From Choristoneura fumiferana (taxonomy: Eukaryota; Arthropoda; Insecta; Lepidoptera; Tortricidae), in contig NC_133472.1 in the NCBI RefSeq assembly GCF_025370935.1, positions 33,394,463-33,458,462 of the forward strand: a stretch of DNA of 64,000 bases, in the 5' to 3' direction. A program made the position numbers and the translations under genes. Below, one piece after another: positions 12,153-21,210 of this stretch; within the stretch, counting starts at the first letter, position 1; each line of letters starts with the position of its first letter. The notes under the pieces were generated by a model. It was not told the origin of the DNA, searched no databases, and saw only the letters and a list, made by a program, of their open reading frames with translations.

Positions 12153-12169
12153 AATCTTGGCAGCATAGG

Positions 12170-12450
12170 TGTCGGGACACGTACACCACTCAAGGTGGCA
12201 CGTAAAATCGCCCTAACCGATTGTAGGACACATCCGGCACATAGGTAGATGATTTACCGACGTCAGATTGACAAGTCACTCGATTTAATTTAGTACCTTT
12301 AAAGGTAACGTTTCTAACAAAAACATTGTACTACACTTGTTAAATCACAACATATATTTTCGGAAGAACTAAATAGCATCACTCGGTTAGGATCCAGTCA
12401 CTAAACAAACGACTGTACAAAATGGCGGATGTTAACCAATAAACAAACGT
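12170..12450 (-). promoter_or_regulatory. Candidate minus-strand promoter with a CCGCCATTTTG motif
   Basis: Read on the minus strand, 12415-12430 gives CCGCCATTTTG, a YY1/Pho-type core often near housekeeping start sites, preceded by an ATTGG (reverse CCAAT) at about 12436-12440. About 270 bp downstream comes the ATG at 12152. Orientation and spacing suit a promoter for a leftward gene. This is motif inference only. Confidence 0.28.
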
Positions 12451-12834
12451 GACTGTCACTGATTTAGTTCAAAAATATAATATTATCACTTAATTTTAGC
12501 GTTGTTTCTGTTGTACTATTGTCTGAATTATACTAAAAATGTAAAAATATCTTTATTTGCTACAAATATGTTAATACATCTTTTTTAAAACGTTAAAACT
12601 GTCATTCGATTCACGTCGGGTTCACGTCTACTCTCACGTCACGTTGTCACGCATGCAACAAGAGAGAGCAACATCACATCACAATCATCGCTCATGCATG
12701 CCTGTCATTTTTTTACAGACGTGTCTATGGCGTACCATAGACTTTACAACTCGTCTTCATTTGTCGATGGTTTTCACAACAAAACTATGTGATGATTTGG
12801 GTAAATCCGGATCTGAAGAATCAAAAGAGTCCTA

Positions 12835-13275
12835 GGGCTACTACGAAATTCGAAAATCGAAGTTCGTATAATCCTGCTGAGCTACTACGAAACTCGAATC
12901 TCGAAGTTCATATCGTGCCCTCCCTCTCACTCTCGTATTAAATAGTACAAGCGTCAGCGGGACAACAAACGAAGTTCGAGCTTGGTGTTTCATAGTAGGC
13001 CAGCTGCCCCGCTGATGCTAATATTATTTAATACGAGAGCGAGAGGGAAGGTACGATACCAACTTCGATTTTCGAAGTTCGGAGTAGGTCCTCTGGCGGG
13101 CTACTCCGAAACTCGAAACTCGAAATTCGTGTCGTGCGGTCCCTCTCGCTCTCGTATCAAACAATGTAAGTTTCAGAGGGACCGCACGACACGAACTTCG
13201 AGTTTAGAGCTTCGGAGTAGCCCAGCTGGGCTACTACGATACTCGAAACTCAAAGTTCATGTCGTGCGATCCCTA
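12835..13275. mobile_element. Cluster of GGGCTACTACGAA palindromic MITEs, one nested
   Basis: Left half at 12835-12875, complete copy at 12883-12999, right half at 13004-13092, complete copy at 13099-13225 and another left half at 13229-13275. Complete copies are about 120-130 bp, open GGGCTACTACGAAACTCGAA, close with the inverse, and carry a CTCTCGTATTAAATA centre. The first left and right halves fit together as one element interrupted by the second. Confidence 0.8.
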
Positions 13276-13608
13276 ACCGAGCCGGATCGGCCATAGACAA
13301 AAAATAATCGCTCGAAAGAACCGGAGTCAATAAATAAAGGAGTTGGAGTCGATAAGCGGATTCGGTACCGATACCGGATTCGGATTTAGTGAATCAGATC
13401 CCTTATCGAAGTCGATATTAATATTACCCATGTATAACTAAATAAAGTGATGTGATGTGATGAGATGAAATTAGACAATAGGGCATATTAGGCAAAGGCA
13501 AAGGGCGCGACACTAGCACAAACAGTTGCGTTTCATTTAAAATAGCCATTCACGATCATCGATGATGCATGTTTCTAAACGCTCTATTTATCTATTCTAT
13601 GAATAGGT

Positions 13609-14304
13609 CTAGTCGGCAGTATTGTCAATTTAGCAACTTTGTCGCTAGAACTAGCGACTTTTGTTTAAGTCTTATCGACCAAAAAAAAGTTTTTATTACA
13701 TTAGAGACTTATCTGGCGACTTTTGGAATACAAATTTAAACAGTTCTAGGACCAATAAAGGATACATTTTTTGTCAACTCCACGATGACGAGAATTACAC
13801 AGTGCCAAGAGATCTATATGGAAAGCGACAAACGCGCTTGCGCACAAAATTCAAACTTTATTTAACTCTATTCGTTTATACTCTAGCTTTAGCTATTAAA
13901 AAAAAAACAGTGAATTCTTAAATCTTCTAATATAAGTTGTTTTTTTTCGTGTCCCAACATTTCATACCACCAATGGCCTTTTGTGTCTCTTCTAGACGAA
14001 GTCCTGAGTCCGCTCGCCCATGGTGGAATTAATTTTAGCAGTCTTATGATAATAATCCTCCGATCCATTTCTAAACAAGAACATTCCTTCACGCACCTAT
14101 ATCAAGATTGAATTGAAATATGTCGAAATTGGAAAAGAACATCTACGAATAACACGACGCTGGCAAAAATGGTTTCTCAACAAGAGTACCGGTTGCCATA
14201 TTCAGGGAATGTAATTACCCTGTTAAGAAGAAGAAGACTTTCTAGCGACTTGATTTTGAGTTTAGTGACTCGAGTTTCTAGGAGTTGGCAACACTGCTAG
14301 TTGG
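13609..14304. mobile_element. Non-autonomous hAT element, 680 bp, with 8-bp target duplication
   Basis: The element 13617-14296 starts CAGTATTGTCAA and ends TTGGCAACACTG, a hAT-type terminal inverted repeat. The flanking octamers are CTAGTCGG (13609-13616) and CTAGTTGG (14297-14304), one mismatch. It contains short open frames but no recognisable transposase. Confidence 0.75.
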
Positions 14305-14505
14305 TCACTCCGCCCTGAGTCACGCCCTGCCTGCCACTGCCACATTTTTTACACTGTGTCTGTACAGAGGGCCTGAACAATTAGGGTCATCCATCGTTTA
14401 TCCACCATTATACCTCTCATATTTCGTTTTCTAGATTTTTTTACCGTACAACGGCAAAACCTACTGATTCAAGCAAATTGTCCTTCAATGGACAGAGCCA
14501 TATTT

Positions 14506-14529
14506 TATTATTAATAATAATAATAATAC
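14506..14529. repeat. (TAA)n trinucleotide tract
   Basis: TTATTAATAATAATAATAAT directly left of a MITE copy. Confidence 0.8.
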
Positions 14530-14532
14530 AGA

Positions 14533-14666
14533 GGGCCTACTCCGAAGTGTGAAAAATTAAGTTCGTATCGTACTGTCTTTCTCGCTCTCGTATTAAATAA
14601 TATATACCTAAGCGTCGGCAGGACGGTACGATACGAACTTCGATTTTCGAATTTTGTAGTAGCCCT
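14533..14666. mobile_element. GGGCTACTACGAA-family MITE
   Basis: Opens GGGCCTACTCCGAAG, centre CTCTCGTATTAAATAATAT, closes TTTTGTAGTAGCCCTG. An imperfect palindrome of about 134 bp. Confidence 0.85.
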
Positions 14667-15059
14667 GCAGACAGAGGTCAGTGATTGATTATGATTTAAT
14701 TATAAATTACCAAGCATAGAGGAAGATGAACGTTGTTACCGTGGCTATTAGAATCTTTACACTGGTTTGCACTTAGGATGAGTATAAAAAAATATTAGAG
14801 CGAATTCATTGAGGCACATCACAGAACCAGACCAACACCTCTCGGAACATTGTGCATGCAAATGCAGTGAAAATTACGCATTAATTTAGATATCGTTCTT
14901 ACTTAAAAACTCTTGTAGTCGCGTATTTATGCAAATGTTATTGTTCGTTCAGCTTCAAATAGGTAGTAAATACTTCTTGCTGTTCGTTGTAACTATTCTG
15001 GACAGGACTATGGTCTGGTATAAAACATTAAAAAAGAATTTGTGTCTTTGACGCGATCG

Positions 15060-15252
15060 TTTTGACAGGTGACACTCTTTACCGCGCCGAATAATACTGA
15101 AATGGAAATACCAACCCTGTTTTTCATGTAAACGCCCATAGAAATTGACATGAGCTTTTATGGGTGTGTAAGTGGTGTGTAGATGAAAAACAGGGCCGGT
15201 ATTTCAATGTCGGTATTATCCGAGCCGGTAAGAGTGTCGTCACCTGTCAAAA
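15060..15252. mobile_element. Hairpin MITE, CTCTTTACCGGC family, first of a tandem pair
   Basis: The left arm TTTGACAGGTGACACTCTTT... and the inverse right arm ...AAGAGTGTCGTCACCTGTCA pair over about 65 bp, including GGAAATACCAACCCTGTTTT. The loop contains CATAGAAATTGACATGAGC. Confidence 0.8.
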
Positions 15253-15427
15253 CGGGGACACTCTTTCCCGGCCCGGATAACACAGACTTGGAAATACCGG
15301 CCCTGTTTTTTGAGTACACACCCATAGAAACTAACAGGAGCTTCTATGGACATGTACACAAAAAACAGGTTCGGTATTTCCATCCCGGTATTATCCGGGC
15401 CGGGAAAGAGTTTCACCCGTCAAAACA
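15253..15427. mobile_element. Hairpin MITE, CTCTTTCCCGGCCCGG family, second of the pair
   Basis: Abuts the first copy with no spacer. The arms GACACTCTTTCCCGGCCCGG and its inverse near 15400 pair over about 65 bp and share the ATACCGGCCCTGTTTTTT block with the first copy. Confidence 0.8.
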
Positions 15428-15757
15428 AACGAGTCAAACACATAAATTATTTTTAAATGTCGTAATTTGGCGGTAAAGAAAACTTTCATTTTTTAAAATT
15501 AATTGATGCTACTCAGAAATCTGATATTTTTTTCTGTTAATTAGAAAGGTTATTGCTATTGATATAAAAAGTTTCAAACGTTTCTAAATTTTTCAGACAT
15601 TCCCCATTAGATTACACGATCCCTAATTTCCGAATATGACGGATATCAAGTGCGGTAGCTTAGCCCGTTGGCGCCATCATGGTTACAATGGTAAGTAAGA
15701 AGAGACAAAGACGCCTGCCTGATTGGTCGGTCTACGCATTCGTCGCGCGGCAACACT

Positions 15758-15884
15758 GCAGGGCTACCTACTACGAAATTCTAAAATCGAAGTTCTTATC
15801 GTACCGTCCACTGCTTATTATACGCTTAATACGAGAGTGAGAGAGATGATACGATACGACCGTCAAATTTCGTAGTAGCCCTGC
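15758..15884. mobile_element. GGGCTACTACGAA-family MITE
   Basis: Opens GGGCTACCTACTACGAAATT and closes ATTTCGTAGTAGCCCTGC. The flanks CTGCA/CTGCT resemble those of other copies. Confidence 0.85.
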
Positions 15885-15986
15885 TGGGTTCCCTAACAGC
15901 CCTATGTATACAATAAACATCACAATCGGCAGCGTGCAAAGGGACGGAGTTTGACGATGTTGGGTCGGGCGGGATGTCAATTTAAT

Positions 15987-16105
15987 GAGGGCTATCTTGG
16001 GGCTATCGCGTATGCATTCGCCGCTAGAGGCGCTAGTGTAGCGTGAGATCTCCGAAATGTGAAATCCCATAGTTTTTGGGTGAGCTACGCGGATTTATTT
16101 ATAAT
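15987..16105 (-). mobile_element. GAGGGCTATCG MITE, end fragment
   Basis: Carries only the GCTATCGCGTATGCATTCGC, GCTAGAGGCGCTAGTGTAGC and GTGAGCTACGCGG end of the family, in inverse orientation, running directly into the full copy at 16106. Confidence 0.75.
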
Positions 16106-16524
16106 GAGGGCTATCGTTTTTTGTCTCACTAGATGGCGCACTGTTGCGTGAGGTTTTTAAGTGTGGCTTTCAGAGTCTGTTATTACGGGCGTTAAAACAA
16201 AGTTTAGATTAAAATCATATTTAAACACCTTAAAACCGTACCATAAAAATATCCAGCAACCACAGTGTTGCTTAGTCCCGTTTTGTTTGGAAAAAAAGGG
16301 AGGACAAAAGTATCTGAAAGACAAAACTGTCTCAAAACACAGACATTCATTGCCCCGTAACGCATAATTGCCATAATTAATTTCAGGTTATGTAAAATAT
16401 TCACAAAAAAATTCTTATTATAAATAAACCCGCGTAGCTCACCCACAAACTATGAGATTTGATATTTCGGAGACCTCACGCTACACTAGCGTCTCTAGCG
16501 GCAAATTCATTCGCGATAGCCCTC
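16106..16524 (+). mobile_element. GAGGGCTATCG MITE, full copy (419 bp)
   Basis: Starts GAGGGCTATCGTTTTTTGTC and ends CGCGATAGCCCTC, 11-bp inverted termini. The interior includes TCACTAGATGGCGCACTGTT, TATTACGGGCGTTAAAACAA and CACGCTACACTAGCG. The same family occurs at 31015-31436 and, in inverse, at 49886-50468. Confidence 0.88.
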
Positions 16525-16837
16525 ATTAGAATAATTTTGTGAATATTTTGCATTACCTGAAATTAATTAGGACAATTATGCGTTACTGGGCAATGAATGT
16601 CTGTGTTTTGAGACAGTTTTGTCTTTCGGAAACTTTTGTCCTCCCTTTTTTTCCGAAGAAAACGGGACTAAACATCACTGTGGTTGCTGGATATTTTTAT
16701 GGGACGGTTTTAAGGTGTATTAAATAGGATTTTAATCTAAACTTTGTTTTAACGCCCGTAATAACAGACTGAAAGCCACACTTAAAAACCTCACGCAACA
16801 GTGTCGCCATCTAGAAAGACAAAAAACGATAGCCCTC
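16525..16837 (-). mobile_element. GAGGGCTATCG MITE, inverted partial copy
   Basis: Head-to-head with the copy at 16106 and lacking about 100 bp at the shared junction. It ends AAAAAACGATAGCCCTC. The two together form a long inverted repeat of about 300-bp arms. Confidence 0.85.
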
Positions 16838-17015
16838 AGAAAGAGAAAGGGAAACAAGAACCTTGAAAGTAGTGTTAACCTGTATTATTGTTACCTTAAA
16901 CCTGTATCAAAAGTCTCACGGGATTCATTCCTCATTCCCGCGTCTTAAAATATTCAAGTACAAAGCGACATGACTGTTTTTTTGCAAATATCTAGTTTCC
17001 TAAAGTTTTTATCCA

Positions 17016-17125
17016 CCTAACGCCCTAAGTCCTTTATAAAGGACTTATGGTAATTAAAACATCAAACTATCATAAATGACATAAAGTTTGATCTTCATAA
17101 ATAAAAAATTGACTTGGGCGTTAGG
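17016..17125. mobile_element. Small hairpin MITE with CCTAACGCCC ends
   Basis: CCTAACGCCCTAAGTCC at the left and GACTTGGGCGTTAGG at the right are inverted. The body contains ATCAAACTATCATAAATGAC and ATAAAGTTTGAT, an additional internal pairing. Confidence 0.65.
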
Positions 17126-17236
17126 AGCCTATGAGATTATTATTTGCATCTATTAAGAAGCTGTAGAGCTTTAATTTGTACGTTTACATCAATTTTGCCC
17201 AAATTACATTTTTATACGTTAATAAATATAACTAAA

Positions 17237-17680
17237 AGGTTCCGTAGTCAACTAGGAACCCTTATAGTTTCGCCATGTCTGTCCGTCTGTCTGTCTGTCT
17301 GTTCGTCCGCGGCTTAGCTCAGACACAGTTAGTACTAGATATAAAGATTGGCATGAATATAGGTACATATCAGTCAACACGGCAGTGGTAAAATAAAAAA
17401 AATAAAAATGGAAAAATTCAGCATAGTAGTAAATTATATTATTTTTCTTGTAAATTTACAAGAAAAATTATAGCGGCTAAGATTGCTTCAGAATTATTAG
17501 TAGTTTAAGAGTGAAGAGGCACCGCAAGAACAAGGAGAGCAAATAGCAGCCTAAGGTATAAAATATACCTGAACTTGGAAGATTCATTACGAAGTCCTTA
17601 GAAAAATATTATTTGTTTTTTTCGCAATGGCTACGGAACCCTGTCCTGGGCGTGTCCGACATGCTCTTGTCCGTTTTTTT
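17237..17680 (-). mobile_element. GGTTCCGTAG-family element, internally deleted
   Basis: GGTTCCGTAGTCAACTAGGAA at the left and ATGGCTACGGAACCCTGTCC at the right are inverted ends. Inside are TTCGCCATGTCTGTCCGTCT, AGCAGCCTAAGGTATAAAAT and AAAATATTATTTG blocks. It is followed by GGGCGTGTCCGACATGCTCT, which accompanies other copies at 27650 and 37985. Confidence 0.75.
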
Positions 17681-17744
17681 CTTAGTTTGAGGGCACAGAG
17701 CGCGCAGCACTTATCATTCTCATTCACTTCTTTATTCTTTACTA

Positions 17745-18295
17745 GCGTCCCGCCCCGGCTCCGCACGGGTACAATTTTTTAAATAACCCTCCTTTGGACA
17801 GTCGGGTAAAAAAAGGTCTCTATGCCGGTAGCCCATAGTTTGCACGAACAAAAATTAAAAAAAAACGGCCAAGTGTGACTCGGACTCGCATCTATACAAC
17901 ATTAGACATTAGCAAAAAACGGCAAAAAAATACGTTTGTCGTATGGGAGCCCCTAAAATATTTATTTTATTATAATTTTATTATTTATTTTTAAATTGTA
18001 TATACAACTAAATATTCTGTGAATATTTTAAGCATCTACCTGTTGCCGCTATTAATACCGAGCAAAAAACGGCAAATAAAAAAACACGTTTGTTGTATGG
18101 GAGCCCCATTTAAATAGGTAATAATTTTATTCTGTTTTTAGTATTTGTTGACGGTTGATATTTGTAGACGGACCGACGGAATAAAAAGGTCTCTAATCAA
18201 GGGCACTTCACACACATTTTTCAGCTCCATTGCCTACATTTCCCGAAAACAACACCGACCCGCGCGAAGCCGGGGGCGCCTCGACGTAGAGTAAA
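17745..18295. repeat. Composite of diverged repeats
   Basis: Contains a CCCGCCCCGGCTCCGCACGG head, then AAAACGGCCAAGTGTGACTC and two copies of GTATGGGAGCCCC about 160 bp apart, and a second CGCGCGAAGCCGGGG. It probably represents two interrupted interspersed repeats. Confidence 0.5.
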
Positions 18296-18449
18296 TATGT
18301 ATATTTGGTTTAATTGATATTTTTAAATTCGTAATAAGTACTTGTCTTTTGAATGGAATGTCCAATTTGAATAATTCAAAAAGTAATCTACTGGTATTGA
18401 AACAGTCTTGAAAATGAAATGATTTATTTGGATAAGGATTAATAATAAA

Positions 18450-18714
18450 TAAATAAATAAATAAATATCACGGAACAATTCACACCTATTGACCTAGTCC
18501 CAAAGTAAGCTTAGCAAAGCTTGTGTTATGGGTACTAAGCAACGGATAAATATAATTATATAGATAGATACATACTTAAATACATAGAAAACACCCAAGA
18601 CCCGAGAACAAACATTCGTATTTTTCATACAAATATCTGCCCCGACACGGGAATCGAACCCGGGACCTCAAGCTTCGTAGTCAGGTTCTCTAACCACTAG
18701 GCCATCTGGTCGTC
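18450..18714 (-). mobile_element. tRNA-derived SINE, copy 2
   Basis: Near-identical over the whole length to the copy at 5267-5525, with an (AAAT)n stretch at its left (3') end. ATTAATA beside the tail and after the head is a possible target duplication. Confidence 0.92.
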
Positions 18715-18717
18715 AAA

Positions 18718-20870
18718 TTAATAGTACAAAAGTATGAAAAAAACGGCCTGATTTTAGTCGGCATTTCTATCAACTTTTAAAATGTATAAAGTAGTTATAG
18801 CGACATACCTACAATAGTTGGACATATGGTACCACGAAGTATTTTTGTAGATATTAATATACGAGTATTCTTTTATATTGTAGACATTTTATATATATTT
18901 TTTACACCTTGTGTTACATTATTGAAGTTTTAGTACGGATCCCTAATTTTTCTAGCAATAAATATAGCCTATAGCACTGTGGAATAAACCGGTGGGTGGA
19001 AAAATTTGAAAAAATTCAGGATGGTCCCAACAAGCAAATTGCTCTTGAGAATTGCATCCTGTAATGATATATGTCTTAATCAAGTCGTAGAAAAGCTATG
19101 GTTAATGTTTTTTTTATCCTATAAACGCATTGGTAAACAAAAAAAAAATGTCAAGAGTTATAATCTGCAAAAACATATCTCGAAAGCGCATTGGAGATTA
19201 CAAATACATGGTTTATTCAAGTACAGTCCTAAAGTAGCAAGATATGAGACTTTAACTCTCCGCTAAATACTAATTAGTTTCAATAAAGTCTTATCCAAAT
19301 CTAACACTTCTCAACAGAAATGCGTTAATAGAACTTATATAGGACTATAGTAGGCTTGAGAATGTCATTTATTGTGCCATCTATGACTGAAACCCTGTAT
19401 CAGAATGATTCTTGGCTCTCACAAGAGCAAAAGCAAAATGGGAATTTAATTGCAAGAAGTTCTGAAGTAACATTATTTTTGCTTTTTGAAGATCTTGTTA
19501 TAGTTAAAATGGCGTCAGCTACGGCGGGGGTTCTATTTTCTGTTTTGAGGTACAAAAGGCAACAAGCGAACATATCATTTCTTCAGTGTTGTGTATCAAG
19601 GCAAAAGCGGCCCGCTAGAAAGTCGACGAAGCCGCTGTGGCGGGGCTTCTATTTTCTACTCTGAGGTTCAAAAGGTAACGAACGAACCTATTAAGAATAA
19701 TTAGTGTATTTTTAGTGTTTTTTGTAAACAAATACATGCGACTCGTTGCGGTGTTCTGAATGCAGCACGCTCATTGGCGGGCCGGCTGGTTACGGCGCGT
19801 GCGCACTCTTGTTCCCGCGCAGCGCACCACGAGGTGTGTTGCTAATTTTCATTAAAAAAGAAGACGAATTATTAATTTAGTTGCTAAGTCATTATTTACG
19901 ATGCTCTTAATTGGGCGTTGATTTTGATTAAATTAGTAGACAGATATTGAAGCTCAAAAATAAATAAAGTAGCTGACTTACAATATTAGTCGCCAAATCA
20001 TCAATTTTGAAGATAATATATTTATCGGTACCCGATTTATATTATTTGTTGTAAACATGGCATATTGTTTTAATAGAAGCTGTTCTATTAACCCGTTGCT
20101 TACATATAAAAACAGATGTTCCATTGCGGATGCCAAATAAAACTTTAGTCGCTGCATTTATTATTTCCCATTTAAATTCAGTACTTAGTTGAAAATTGAA
20201 ATTGATGGCAAGTTTTGATTTCCTTAGGGACTAACACCATAGGCTTAAATAAATTGTGCAACTAGCATATAAGAACCGCCTTCTGCATCACACTCGCTTG
20301 CGGCTGAGCTAAAACTATCTGTGTAAATTGTCTGGTAATCTACTACAAGTAGTTTCACATATTTATATCTCATTACGTTGTATAGAGTCGAAAGAGCAAT
20401 AAAGATTGTGTTTACATACTTTCTAACATTTTTCCTTTAGATAGAGCCCTAATTATTTAGAGCACGCCTCCAGACAATATTTAAGCATTTTCAGTGTAGC
20501 AACAGTTACTTTCAGTTTTATTCTGACTTTCCGCATTGTCCCTTGGCATGTTACCCATAGCGGTCAAACTTATAATATAACACCCCTCTTTTTTGCGTTG
20601 GGGGTTCAATAAACAAATCGCACTTCGAGAGTGGGATACAAATACAAATCAGTGTCGAGTTGTCTTGGCTCACTTCCCTGTGTATAGGATGTAGCTGAAA
20701 TACGCGTCTACTCAGTACCAAATTAAAATCCGTAATCTTCCAGCACCTGTGCCTAGCGATATAGTTTTCAATGGACATGTCGTCACCTTTATAGTTAGAT
20801 ATATCTTTCAAAGATTCCTGTTAATGAAAGGCATGCAACAGAAAAGGGATCTTATTTCACACAAGCTACG
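18718..20870. other. No supported gene; local duplication at 19521-19688
   Basis: AT-rich with no convincing coding frame. A roughly 50-bp segment (GGCGGGGGTTCTATTTTCTG, then AAAAGGCAACAAGCGAAC) at 19521 recurs in diverged form at 19635. A GC-rich patch near 19740-19830 includes CATTGGCGGGCC and TGCGCAC but no gene follows. Confidence 0.45.
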
Positions 20871-20871
20871 T

Positions 20872-21143
20872 TTACGTATTCAGGAGCTCACAGAGACCTG
20901 TGCACAAACTCCGGTCAGGTAGAGCCGAAAGGGCCAACGCAGAACTGTATCGGGTGTAAAACGTATACGAATTAGAGCTAGCGCAGTCGGGTGTATAAGC
21001 CGTTTCGTGTTTGGAGCCATTAGGTGGATGTGGGCGGAGTATCGATCGGCGCGCGAGTGTGCGCGAGCGTGCGGCCGCGGCGGGTACGGTAAACAGAGAG
21101 CACGTCAACGCTCGCTGAGGGTGGCAGAGCGGCAGACCACGGG
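20872..21143 (+). promoter_or_regulatory. CpG-rich promoter/5' UTR region of the NPDC1-like gene
   Basis: GC- and CpG-rich stretch immediately upstream of the signal-peptide exon, in contrast to AT-rich DNA before 20870. It contains a NotI-type GCGGCCGC near 21070. An upstream ATG at 21028 opens a frame that overlaps the real start in another frame, so either transcription starts downstream of it or it lowers translation. No clear TATA box is seen. The transcription start cannot be placed from sequence alone. Confidence 0.5.
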
Positions 21144-21210
21144 ATGCAGACGGTGCTCGTGCTGGCCCTGCTCACGGCCACAGCGGCGTGCGCCCTCGCC
21201 CGGCCCCCAG
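21144..21210 (+). CDS. NPDC1: NPDC1-like exon 1: start codon and signal peptide
   Basis: The ATG at 21144 is the first in frame after an in-frame TAA at 21090. It encodes MQTVLVLALLTATAACALAR, a typical signal peptide with a likely cleavage after ALA. The exon ends CCCCCAG with donor GTACCC at 21211, leaving one base (phase 1). That base joins AG of exon 2 to give Glu23. The surrounding 200 bp is much richer in CpG than the rest of the window. Confidence 0.9.

Noticed and set aside
15660..15710. Start exon ATGGTTACAATG with GTAAGT donor
   Set aside because: Good donor but only four codons before it and no partner; left out for lack of support.
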